NCBI RefSeq assembly: GCF_003958645.1
Contig: NZ_RXLO01000006.1
Coordinates: 124,001-188,000 of the forward strand
Length of the DNA: 64,000 nt
Reading direction: 5' to 3'
Origin: Chitinophaga rhizosphaerae
GTDB lineage: Bacteria; Bacteroidota; Bacteroidia; Chitinophagales; Chitinophagaceae
This document shows, one piece after another, positions 53,424-60,785 of this stretch. Positions within the stretch are counted from its first letter, which is position 1. The number at the start of each line of letters is the position of its first letter. The position numbers and the translations under genes were made by a program. Below the pieces are notes generated by a model. It did no database searches. It saw only the letters and a program-made list of their open reading frames with translations, and was not told the DNA's origin.

Positions 53424-53956
53424 AAGGCGTTATTTTGCGGGGCCATGGCGGCGGTGCCCATTAGCAAGGTGGCTTCGATCACCGGGGCGATATGCTCCCT
53501 GGACACGTGATCGTAATCCGTAACCTTTATCTTCTTTCCTTTCCTGGCCGCGAACCAGGCGCCTATCCGCAGCAATATTTTGTCTTTCAGCGACAGCAGG
53601 CCGAAATGCAACCGGCCCGGCAGATAAAAGCATTCCGCGCCCGGCTGTAATGCATCCGGCACGCCTTTTTCGACGTAGGTTTTGACTTCGTCGAGGTTAT
53701 CGGGTACGCCGCCGGCAACAACGAAAAAGATGAGCCTTTTACCTTCCAGCAAGGGCAAATTCGCCTGAAGCCACTGTTTCACCTGCAACCGGCCGATGTA
53801 AACGCTGGTGCCGATCAGGATGCATTCCGCCTGGGTGATCTGTTCCGGCCGTACGAAATCCGATTTAACGACAGGCCAATTCAATGCCGCACCGAGCCAG
53901 ATGCCGTATTGCATCGTTGCTCCATACTTTCCCTTATAAACGACTAAACCTTTCAT
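53420..53956 (-). CDS. Flavodoxin-domain protein (HemG-like)
   Basis: 178 aa. Flavodoxin fold with the FMN phosphate loop near the start (LVVYKGKYGATMQYGIW), AECILIGTSVYIGRLQVKQW and RLIFFVVAGG, resembling HemG-type protoporphyrinogen oxidases and menaquinone-linked flavodoxins. Likely binds FMN and moves electrons under low oxygen; substrate unproven. Second gene of the Usp B operon, 12 bp after it, and coupled by ATGA to the next gene. Confidence 0.85.
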   Translation of the reverse strand: MKGLVVYKGKYGATMQYGIWLGAALNWPVVKSDFVRPEQITQAECILIGTSVYIGRLQVKQWLQANLPLLEGKRLIFFVVAGGVPDNLDEVKTYVEKGVPDALQPGAECFYLPGRLHFGLLSLKDKILLRIGAWFAARKGKKIKVTDYDHVSREHIAPVIEATLLMGTAAMAPQNNAL

Positions 53957-53968
53957 ACAATTTGGATT

Positions 53969-54799
53969 TTAGGGATGAGTAATGAATACGGGAATATTGG
54001 CCGTCCGCAGGATCACATCGGCATCGCTGTGGCGGAAGAACCGGGAAGTGGCGCTCCGGCCGTATGCGCCCAGGGTAATGAGGCCATGGGTGCTGTGCAG
54101 CGTGGCGGCAAGCAGTTCTGCGGCGGGTTTGCCTTCGAGCGACTGGTAAGTGACGTCTTCGTAATGATGATTGAGGTATTCTTTGATGAGTTTGCCGGAA
54201 GGGATTTTCCGTTCGTCGTTTTCAGCGATGTAAATGACTTTGACCGGCACTTCGCTCAAGGTGTCGAACAGTTGAGTGAACTGGCGGATGGCGAACGTTG
54301 AGGAGAACGTACCGTTATAGGAGAAAATGAGCTCCCGGAAATAATGGACCGTTTCCGGCATCACCATCACCGGGCATTGCGCATGCACGAGCATATCTTT
54401 CACGAATTGCGTGGGGTTGGAATCGGTGACCACGGAAAAGGAAGTATCGTTGCGCACGAGCAGGAGGTCGGCGAAGCGGCTTTCCGCGACCGCTTCCACC
54501 ATGGGCACGCCGGGGATTTCGCGGACGGTCACGTCCATCCCGTTATCCCGGTAATATTCCTGCAGTCGTTTTTTGTTTTCCAAAGATTTTTCCCGCCTTT
54601 CCTTCATGCTTTCCGAGATAATCGCCTGGTAATCGAGCGTACCGGAATCCAGCGACGCATATTGCACGGTTTCGCCGGCGATATTTTCGAGGAAGAGGAT
54701 GGTTAGTGCGCCGCGGGCTTTGTCGGCGATGTACTTGTAACTTCTCAGCTCATGTTCCGAGAAATGCAGTGCGTCTACGGTTGCAAGGATCTTTTTCAT
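53969..54799 (-). CDS. Universal stress protein, tandem Usp domains (B)
   Basis: 276 aa. Two Usp folds: about 1-145 (KKILATVDALHFSEHELRSY, CPVMVMPETVH) and about 150-276 (ELIFSYNGTFSSTFAIRQF, GLITLGAYGRSATSRFFRHS). The second half keeps the ATP-type GAYGRSATS loop. Promoter-proximal gene of an operon with flavodoxin, a hypothetical and a lipoprotein; FNR-like box 4 lies 72 bp upstream. Confidence 0.88.
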   Translation of the reverse strand: MKKILATVDALHFSEHELRSYKYIADKARGALTILFLENIAGETVQYASLDSGTLDYQAIISESMKERREKSLENKKRLQEYYRDNGMDVTVREIPGVPMVEAVAESRFADLLLVRNDTSFSVVTDSNPTQFVKDMLVHAQCPVMVMPETVHYFRELIFSYNGTFSSTFAIRQFTQLFDTLSEVPVKVIYIAENDERKIPSGKLIKEYLNHHYEDVTYQSLEGKPAAELLAATLHSTHGLITLGAYGRSATSRFFRHSDADVILRTANIPVFITHP

Positions 54800-54865
54800 G
54801 GTGAGTATTTTAATGAAAGTTAGGCCTTCCGGCCTGGCGGAAGAATGATGGCGGACGCGGAGGCG

Positions 54866-54877
54866 ATGATCGTGGTC
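54866..54877. promoter_or_regulatory. FNR/CRP-like box 4 (TGAT-N4-GTCA), Usp B operon
   Basis: TGATCGTGGTCA within the longer GATGA-N6-TCATC palindrome. It lies in the 84-bp gap between the Usp C stop (54884) and the Usp B start; centre 72 bp before the Usp B ATG. Confidence 0.72.
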
Positions 54878-54883
54878 ATCGTT

Positions 54884-55708
54884 TCAGGAGCGGTGCGCGA
54901 TGAATACGGGGTAGGTATGGTCATTGATAGCGCCCGCAGCGAAGCTCCGCCTGAACATCATGGACAGGTCTGACCGGCCATAAGCCCCGCAGACCAGCAT
55001 GGATGCCGGATGTTCGTTCAGCCATTCGTGGAAATGCTTCCGGGTAGTGGATTCCAGCATTTTCACCGTCAGGTCCGGGTAATGTCGCGTACAGAGCTCC
55101 AGGATGTAGTCCTTTTCCGGCAGGCCGCCATGTTCCTTAGCAGTGGTGTGCACGAGCGTGGCCGGCCATTTGGCCATTTCCGGGAACAGGAGCGCGAATT
55201 GGCGGATGGCGTAAACGGAATCTTCACTCCCGTCGTACGCCAGCACGATGCGGGAAGGAAAATCGAAGGATTCGGGGACCACCACCACGGGGCATTCCGC
55301 TTCCTGCAAAGCCATTTTCAGGTATTCGTTTGGCCGTTCGGTGCCGAAATGGTCATAAAATGTTTCCCCGCCCAGCACCAGCAGGTCGGCGAACCGGGAT
55401 TCCTTGCGGATTTCGGGCATGGCCATATCAAAAGGGTATTTGTGCACCCGCCATTCGATCCCTTCCGAATGGCAGGTTTTCTCGAACCGGCGGATATGCT
55501 CCTCTATCACTTCCCCGTTGAATTCTTCCAGCATGGGGTTGAACAGTCCGGGGCTGCCCAGGGCATAACTCCAGGTAGACGACAGGTCGATCTGCGGCAA
55601 AAAAGAGCCTGCCAGCAGGATCGGCGCCTGTTTGTTAAGGCCCGCAGCGAAAGCCAGCGAACCTTCGGAATAATTGGTGCCGTCAAAGGCAAGTACGACC
55701 TTTTTCAT
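54884..55708 (-). CDS. Universal stress protein, tandem Usp domains (C)
   Basis: 274 aa. Two Usp folds: about 1-148 (KKVVLAFDGTNYSEGSLAFA, CPVVVVPESFD) and about 150-274 (RIVLAYDGSEDSVYAIRQF, SMLVCGAYGRSDLSMMFRRS). ATP-type loop again in the second half. Second gene behind a lipoprotein gene (16-bp gap), so it is read from the divergent promoter region with box 5. Usp proteins A-C share the second-half FAIRQF/GAYGRS pattern and probably arose by duplication. Confidence 0.88.
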   Translation of the reverse strand: MKKVVLAFDGTNYSEGSLAFAAGLNKQAPILLAGSFLPQIDLSSTWSYALGSPGLFNPMLEEFNGEVIEEHIRRFEKTCHSEGIEWRVHKYPFDMAMPEIRKESRFADLLVLGGETFYDHFGTERPNEYLKMALQEAECPVVVVPESFDFPSRIVLAYDGSEDSVYAIRQFALLFPEMAKWPATLVHTTAKEHGGLPEKDYILELCTRHYPDLTVKMLESTTRKHFHEWLNEHPASMLVCGAYGRSDLSMMFRRSFAAGAINDHTYPVFIAHRS

Positions 55709-55724
55709 ATGGCTAATGTTTAGT

Positions 55725-56750
55725 TTATTGATATTGGATATAAACCGGGGAAGGCTGCAGGAGCAGCACTTCGGCCGGCAACATGAGGCGGCCGCCGGTA
55801 GCGGGGTCCACCTTGTAAAACAACTTGAACCCCGTAAACTGCGGCGGCTTTTTCCCGATGTAAGCCCGGTAGGTATCCTTTTTCTTCGCGGGCGAGCCGA
55901 AGCCGTCCATATTCATCACGAACTGCACTTCCGGCCGCCGGGTGATCGACTGGGCATCGGTGACCATCGCCTGGGTAAAGCGGTGAACGACGAGTATTTT
56001 GGGCGGCAAACCGTTTTCCCGGACCAGCTCCGCCAGGTAGCCGGAAACGGCATTGATCGTAGCCGCGTCCATAGTGCCGATGGCGGAACACGGGATTTGT
56101 CCGCCGGTCATGTTGTATTCCGGGTCGAGGCCCAGGTGCACGTCGGGCATGGCCAGGTATCCGGCGAGCGCTTTGGTTTCCGTGAGCGCATCGCTGTGCC
56201 CGGTCTGAATATCGAGGAAAACGATCGCCTGGTGGCGGCGCGCCATACCGACGATCCTGTCGATTTCCGTGTGCGGCATCCGGAGGCGGTACATCCCGTC
56301 TCTTCCCGGTGCGCGCTGGGCGGTCACGGCAACGTAATGCAGGGCAGATACCGTGGGGATCAACGAATCGGCAGCTTCCCATAGCCGCATTTCGCCCGAG
56401 AGCTTTTCCATGAGGGCGTCTTCCGGAAGGGCCCCCAGAATGCCCATGGCGGGAGAATAAAGATTGCCGTAATAGGCCACGATCCTTTTATACGGCAACA
56501 AAGCCCCCGGCAGCGGCGGCCCGTCTTCGGCGGCGGCCCACCAGGTCAGGGGGGCTCCGTGCGCCAGATGCCGGAGGGCCTGGCGCCAGGCGGCGGTATC
56601 CGGCGGCAATGAATCAGGCGCGATCCGGATGCCGCCAGGGACCGTATCCATATGTTCCCGGCCAAATTGCCGTATCATTTCCGCACGTTCCGTACAGGAA
56701 ACCAGTATTCCCGCGAGGACGAGGCATCGTATCGTTGCAAGGAGCGCCAT
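55725..56750 (-). CDS. Lipoprotein with putative TIM-barrel fold, function unknown
   Basis: 341 aa from ATG 56750 (MALLATIRCLVLAGILVSC; in-frame ATG 56780 gives 10 more). Lipobox LAGILVSC with Cys19. Contains KRIVAYYGNLYSPAMGILG, MYRLRMPHTEIDRIVGMAR, HQAIVFLDIQTGHS, VHLGLDPEYNM, AIGTMDAATINAVSGYLAEL and PPKILVVHRFTQAMVTD, a repeating strand-helix rhythm with conserved-looking acidic residues at strand ends as in glycosidase-like barrels. No family named with confidence. In one operon with Usp C, so part of the stress island. Confidence 0.7.
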   Translation of the reverse strand: MALLATIRCLVLAGILVSCTERAEMIRQFGREHMDTVPGGIRIAPDSLPPDTAAWRQALRHLAHGAPLTWWAAAEDGPPLPGALLPYKRIVAYYGNLYSPAMGILGALPEDALMEKLSGEMRLWEAADSLIPTVSALHYVAVTAQRAPGRDGMYRLRMPHTEIDRIVGMARRHQAIVFLDIQTGHSDALTETKALAGYLAMPDVHLGLDPEYNMTGGQIPCSAIGTMDAATINAVSGYLAELVRENGLPPKILVVHRFTQAMVTDAQSITRRPEVQFVMNMDGFGSPAKKKDTYRAYIGKKPPQFTGFKLFYKVDPATGGRLMLPAEVLLLQPSPVYIQYQ

Positions 56751-56852
56751 GGTACGTGGTTTATTACTCAAAGCTAACACAGCGCCTGCGCCAGGTAAAT
56801 GATGTAAATACAGGGTCCGGATGACCTTTGTGCGTAATTCCGCCCCTCCCGC

Positions 56853-56895
56853 TGATAAGGATCAATATACAGGCGGTCGCCCGTCAATACCTTTG
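56853..56895 (+). promoter_or_regulatory. FNR/CRP-like box 5 (TGAT-N4-ATCA) with -7 element, divergent ATP-cone / lipoprotein-UspC promoters
   Basis: TGATAAGGATCA at 56853-56864, then 23 bp, then TACCTTTG at 56888-56895, an exact TAnnTTTG. Centre is 73 bp before the ATG at 56932 and 108 bp before the ATG at 56750. Confidence 0.78.
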
Positions 56896-56931
56896 ACCCG
56901 GCAACTTCGTACTTTGGTAAAAACGCTGCAT

Positions 56932-57810
56932 ATGGAAGAAAAACAGGCGATACAGTACGTCCGGAAATCGGACGGCGGACTGGCGACATTCTCGGAAAAG
57001 AAACTGCGCCGGTCGCTGACCCGCTCCGGTGCTACGGACGAAACGGCAGACGGGATCATCGCTTCCCTGCGGCCCAGGCTCTACCCGGGTATTTCCACGC
57101 GGGAGATATACGACCAGGCCTTCGGCATGCTGAAAGATATGATGCGCCCCGCCGCAGCGCGCTACCATCTGAAAAGGGCCATCCTGGAACTGGGACCGTC
57201 GGGATTCCCGTTCGAACAGTTTATCGGGGAACTGTTCCGCCGCAGGGGCTATTCCGTACAAACCAACCAGTTCATCACCGGCCACTGCGTCAGGCACGAA
57301 GTTGACGTACTGGCCACAACAGCCGGCGAGAAAAACTTCATCGAATGCAAGTACCACCAGGCTGGCATCAAATGCGATGTGAAAGTGGCGCTCTACGTTC
57401 ATGCCCGGTTCCAGGACATTGCCCGCTTTTTCGAAAAATCCGGTCCCGGCAACCTGTCGGGCTGGCTCATCACCAATTCCCGTTTTTCGTCAGACGCGCT
57501 CCAGTACAGCAACTGTGTGGGATTACAGTTATTGTCATGGGACTACCCTTCCGGCAAGGGCCTTCGCGACATCATCGACCAGGAGCAATTGTACCCGGTG
57601 ACTTGCCTTACCACCCTGAGTCATTACGAAAAATCCAGGTTGCTGCACCTGGGCGTCGTGCTTTGCAGTGATCTTCTCGGGCGGCCCGATGCCCTGAACG
57701 AAGTGGCCGTTCCGTCCGGAAAGGCAGGCAGGGTGCTGGAAGAAGCCGGCGTACTCTGCAACAATCGTCAGCACCATCGCACACATAAAGACAAAAAAAG
57801 CCCCGCCTGA
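56932..57810 (+). CDS. ATP-cone domain fused to a restriction-endonuclease-like (Mrr-type) domain
   Basis: 292 aa from ATG 56932 (MEEKQAIQYVRK). Residues about 5-88 are an ATP-cone (VRKSDGGLATFSEKKLRRSL, REIYDQAFGMLKDM, ARYHLKRAI), the nucleotide-sensing domain known from NrdR and ribonucleotide reductases. Residues about 92-210 carry a PD-(D/E)XK nuclease core (RRRGYSVQTNQ, Asp125 in EVDVLA, Glu138/Lys140 in FIECKYHQ), as in Mrr-like enzymes. The fusion suggests a DNA nuclease controlled by ATP/dATP level. Divergent from the lipoprotein-Usp C operon with a shared FNR-like box. Confidence 0.85.
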   Translation: MEEKQAIQYVRKSDGGLATFSEKKLRRSLTRSGATDETADGIIASLRPRLYPGISTREIYDQAFGMLKDMMRPAAARYHLKRAILELGPSGFPFEQFIGELFRRRGYSVQTNQFITGHCVRHEVDVLATTAGEKNFIECKYHQAGIKCDVKVALYVHARFQDIARFFEKSGPGNLSGWLITNSRFSSDALQYSNCVGLQLLSWDYPSGKGLRDIIDQEQLYPVTCLTTLSHYEKSRLLHLGVVLCSDLLGRPDALNEVAVPSGKAGRVLEEAGVLCNNRQHHRTHKDKKSPA

Positions 57811-57820
57811 CCGGCGGGGC
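57791..57820 (-). terminator. Terminator of the hsp20 gene
   Basis: Eight-bp stem GCCCCGCC/GGCGGGGC (57800-57807, 57813-57820) followed on the minus strand by seven T. It overlaps the end of the convergent ATP-cone gene. Confidence 0.88.
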
Positions 57821-57839
57821 AGCAGGTGCGGCAAGCGCC

Positions 57840-58274
57840 TTACTTTACCGCTACGTTGACGGTGGGAGATGATTTTGTTTCTTCTTTTTTCGGCAATGCG
57901 ATCTCGAGGACGCCATCGGTATATTTCGCTTCGATTTTACTGGCGATCACCGAATCCGGGATCTCGAAAGAGCGCGTGAAGCTGCTGTAATTGTACTCCT
58001 GTTTCCAGTAGTTGTCCTTTTCCTCCTCTTGCTTCGATTCCTGTTGGGAACTAACGGTCAGCAACCCTTCCGACACATCGATCCTGAAATCTTCCTTTTT
58101 CATACCAGGCACCGCCATGGCGATTTTGAATGCGTTTTTTTCTTCACTGATGTTCACCGCCGGGACGGTCAGAAACGGCTTGTTTTTCTTCCCGTTCATA
58201 TCGAGCCATCCGGAAAAGAAGTCGTCCCACAGGGCCGGGAACATCGTGTCGGGCTTTAAAGAAAGCGTTTTCAT
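57840..58274 (-). CDS. Small heat shock protein, Hsp20/alpha-crystallin family
   Basis: 144-aa chaperone with a short N-terminus (LWDDFFSGWLDMNGK), an alpha-crystallin domain about 40-135 (NAFKIAMAVPGMKKEDFRIDV, EGLLTVSSQQES, SFEIPDSVIASKIEAKYTDGVLEIALPKKEE) and a short tail without the usual I-x-I motif (TVNVAVK). ATP-independent holdase that keeps unfolded proteins soluble. In mycobacteria the matching protein (HspX/Acr) is the marker of the DosR regulon. FNR-like box 6 lies 101 bp upstream. Confidence 0.95.
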   Translation of the reverse strand: MKTLSLKPDTMFPALWDDFFSGWLDMNGKKNKPFLTVPAVNISEEKNAFKIAMAVPGMKKEDFRIDVSEGLLTVSSQQESKQEEEKDNYWKQEYNYSSFTRSFEIPDSVIASKIEAKYTDGVLEIALPKKEETKSSPTVNVAVK

Positions 58275-58305
58275 GATACTTCAGATTTATAAGTGATGAG
58301 ATGAA

Positions 58306-58323
58306 ATTTTCATGATTGAAAAT
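58306..58323. promoter_or_regulatory. Perfect palindrome near the hsp20 start
   Basis: ATTTTCA-TGAT-TGAAAAT, a 7-bp inverted repeat with 4-bp centre, 32 bp before the hsp20 ATG. It would lie in or just downstream of the promoter, where a repressor or a leader hairpin could act. It contains no TAnnTTTG element. Confidence 0.5.
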
Positions 58324-58369
58324 AACCCGGAATATCCCGCCAAAGAATGACGCAAATACGGCGGCAGCC

Positions 58370-58381
58370 TGATCTATATCA
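58370..58381. promoter_or_regulatory. FNR/CRP-like box 6 (TGAT-N4-ATCA), hsp20
   Basis: TGATCTATATCA. Centre 101 bp before the hsp20 ATG. On the minus strand a TTCTTTG motif (58341-58347) follows about 23 bp later, similar to boxes 3 and 5 but lacking the TA. Confidence 0.72.
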
Positions 58382-58574
58382 TCCGTTCCGCTTTCCGTGC
58401 CTGCGTTCCGTCATAGGGGGCAAAAACGGCATATCCCGGCCGGCCGCATGTTTATGATACGGGCGGCTTGCCTTATCGGGCGCCCGCTGGTACCCGCAGC
58501 CCGCAGGAGGATGCAGACCATTCAATTACTAAACGGCGGATGGGAATTTCCCCAGACCGGCAAGGGAAAGCGGT

Positions 58575-59633
58575 TTAGCGGTCTTTCCCGGATTCCCCGC
58601 GGGCCAGCAACAACCGCCAATGCGCCCATTCCTCCAGGTGGTCTGCCGCTATTTTGGCCATGGCCACGAACGGAATGAACAGGACCATGCCGCCAACTCC
58701 CCAAACGATCCCTCCGGCAAGAATTGCTACCAGCGTTGCCCAGGTGCTCACATTCAATTGCGCGGCCACTACTTTCGGGAAGATGATGTTGGCTTCCAGG
58801 TATTGCACGAAACTGAAAACCCCGATCACCCCGATCGGGTACCAGATGGATTCATGGACGGTCCAGGCTGCAGAGATCGGCAACAATGCGCTCAGAATGA
58901 TCCCGAAATAGGGAATGATGGTCATAATGGCCGTAAGCATACCGAAAAGGAAGGCATGGGGCACACCGAGGAGGTACAGACCGATGGCATTGAGGATACC
59001 TACGATCAGGTAAACGAGTATCATTCCTTTTACATATTGGAAATAGGTCCGGATCACCTGCCGCAGGATCGATTCCAGTTTATGCGCGTAACGTTCGCCC
59101 GCCATCTTTTCCAGGAACGATACGAAAACCCGCCGGTGGAATAAAAACAACGCCGCAAAAACGGGCGTCATGAACAACATAAATAATGTATTCGCCGTGA
59201 CATTGACCGTACCTCTCAGCACAGGGCCTACGAACCCCATGACCTGGCCCGCCTGGTCGTGCAGCCAGTTCTCCTGCACTTCGAGCGTGACCCGGAAGTT
59301 CAATGCCAACCATTGTTTCATATCCATCAGCGATCTTTCCAGCTTACTCGCCAGCATAGGCCAATCGCCCAGGAACGACCGGAGTTGCCAGACAAGCAGC
59401 GCCACCAGCGCTGCAAACAGGGCAATGACGATGACAAGGCAAACCGTCACCCCAACCGTTCTGGAAGCGCCCCGCCGCTCGAGGGCCGTACAAACCGGGT
59501 ACATGATCATCGCTACCAACAAACCCATAAACAGCGGTACGAAAAGCGGCTTCCCGAAATAAAGCAATGCCCCGCCCGCCAGTACGGGCACCAGGCTTCT
59601 GGCCAGATTATCTGTATTGCGGACTGGTTGCAT
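58575..59633 (-). CDS. AI-2E family transporter
   Basis: 352 aa from ATG 59633 (MQPVRNTD; upstream in-frame ATG 59681 adds 16 residues with no clear signal). About eight membrane helices: SLVPVLAGGALLYFGKPLF, VPLFMGLLVAMIMYPVC, TVCLVIVIALFAALVALLV, LFMLFMTPVFAALFLF and GMLTAIMTIIPYFGIILSAL among them, with the family's PYFGIILSA and an amphipathic middle loop about 100-150. The AI-2E family includes Na+/H+ antiporters and putative quorum-signal exporters; substrate is unknown. FNR-like box 7 lies 96 bp upstream. Confidence 0.88.
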   Translation of the reverse strand: MQPVRNTDNLARSLVPVLAGGALLYFGKPLFVPLFMGLLVAMIMYPVCTALERRGASRTVGVTVCLVIVIALFAALVALLVWQLRSFLGDWPMLASKLERSLMDMKQWLALNFRVTLEVQENWLHDQAGQVMGFVGPVLRGTVNVTANTLFMLFMTPVFAALFLFHRRVFVSFLEKMAGERYAHKLESILRQVIRTYFQYVKGMILVYLIVGILNAIGLYLLGVPHAFLFGMLTAIMTIIPYFGIILSALLPISAAWTVHESIWYPIGVIGVFSFVQYLEANIIFPKVVAAQLNVSTWATLVAILAGGIVWGVGGMVLFIPFVAMAKIAADHLEEWAHWRLLLARGESGKDR

Positions 59634-59723
59634 GTGGTGGTTTAAAGTGAACCATGATATAATCAACGACAACAAGTTCACGGAATTCCCGCGTATGGAA
59701 AATGACCGCTGTCGCAGCGAAGC

Positions 59724-59735
59724 TGATTCAAATCA
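59724..59735. promoter_or_regulatory. FNR/CRP-like box 7 (TGAT-N4-ATCA), AI-2E transporter
   Basis: TGATTCAAATCA in the 122-bp gap between the AraC stop (59756) and the transporter start; centre 96 bp before the ATG at 59633. Confidence 0.68.
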
Positions 59736-59755
59736 CCCTGCCTGCCGCATCCCCC

Positions 59756-60646
59756 CTACCCCGCTTCCTTCTTCCGCCGGCTCCGGTACGCCTGCGGCGA
59801 CATCCCGATCTGCCGTTTGAAGAACCGCGAAAAGTAATACGCATCTTCCATCCCCAGCCGCACGCCTACTTCATTTACCCGCAGATCCGTGAACAGCAGG
59901 TATTGACAAGCCTGCTGGATTTTCAGGTGATTGAAATATTCGATGGGCGAAAAACCCGTTTTCTGCTTGAAAAGATAGCAGAGATGGGACACAGACACGT
60001 TGAGGACCGTCGCCAGGTCGGCCAGGCGGCACTTTCCGGCGAGGCGTTTCTGCATATGATCGATGGCGGTGTTGATCATGTTCGCGGAAAATTCCTCGCT
60101 GTAGGCGGCCGGCACTTCCTCGAAAAGGCAATCTGCCAGGAAGCCCGGCAGGTGCAGGTTGGCGAACAGGAGGTTATCGGTGCTGAAGCCCCGCTCGAGG
60201 CGGCCGTACAGTTGGTTGAAAAACGCTTCGCGCTCGTTGGAAAAATGGATGAACTTCTTGATGAGCGCGCTACCCTGCCGCAATCCTTCCACGAGGGCAT
60301 CTGCGGCGCTGCCGGCAAAATGGAGCCAGTAAATCGTCCAGGGTTGCACTTCGTTGGCGGCGTAGGCATGCGGAACGCCCCTGGGGATGAGGAAACATTC
60401 CCCCGGTTCCACGGTGTACGCGGCATCGGCCAACTGCACTTTCCCGCGGCCTTCCTTGCAATAAATGAGGATGTGCTGCTCCGCACCGGCGGCCCGTTCG
60501 CGGAAATGGTAATGGGCATTGGGATAATACCCGATATCGGTGATGAAAAGCCCGGAAATGGCGGGCTGGTCCCGGCAGGCACGCTGATAGATGTGCCTTG
60601 GAATGATCACTGCTTTTTGTCCCTGAAATCCGTCGTGCTTCTTCAT
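59756..60646 (-). CDS. AraC-family transcriptional regulator
   Basis: 296 aa from ATG 60646 (MKKHDGFQGQ; in-frame ATG 60739 is less likely). N-terminal cupin-like AraC ligand domain about 20-150 (EQHILIYCKEGRGKVQLADA, GECFLIPRGVPHAY, WTIYWLHFAG); C-terminal double HTH about 190-290 (LADLATVLNVSVSHLCYLFK, GMEDAYYFSRFFKRQIGMSP). Binds a sugar-like ligand and activates nearby genes; in Chitinophagaceae such regulators often sit beside SusCD loci. Here it faces the DUF4998/DUF5000/SusD set (locus D), separated by a terminator. Confidence 0.94.
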   Translation of the reverse strand: MKKHDGFQGQKAVIIPRHIYQRACRDQPAISGLFITDIGYYPNAHYHFRERAAGAEQHILIYCKEGRGKVQLADAAYTVEPGECFLIPRGVPHAYAANEVQPWTIYWLHFAGSAADALVEGLRQGSALIKKFIHFSNEREAFFNQLYGRLERGFSTDNLLFANLHLPGFLADCLFEEVPAAYSEEFSANMINTAIDHMQKRLAGKCRLADLATVLNVSVSHLCYLFKQKTGFSPIEYFNHLKIQQACQYLLFTDLRVNEVGVRLGMEDAYYFSRFFKRQIGMSPQAYRSRRKKEAG

Positions 60647-60716
60647 ATCTGGTCGGTATGGCGTGGGTGAATCGGACACGTTGTTGTAACTGAATGGGTT
60701 AATCGTTGGTTTCCAT

Positions 60717-60755
60717 AAAGCCTGAAGCCCGCATGGCATGCGAACTTCAGGCTTT
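60717..60755 (-). terminator. Terminator of the locus D gene set
   Basis: Eleven-bp stem AAAGCCTGAAG/CTTCAGGCTTT (60717-60727, 60745-60755), 31 bp after the stop at 60786, with T-rich bases following on the minus strand. It stops read-through into the araC gene. Confidence 0.87.
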
Positions 60756-60785
60756 CGTTCATCTATCGTTCACTGTTAAGGCTGT

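Noticed and set aside
58306..58323. Palindrome ATTTTCA-TGAT-TGAAAAT as an eighth FNR-like box
   Set aside because: Its half-sites are inverted relative to TGAY-N4-RTCA and do not match; listed separately as a different element.
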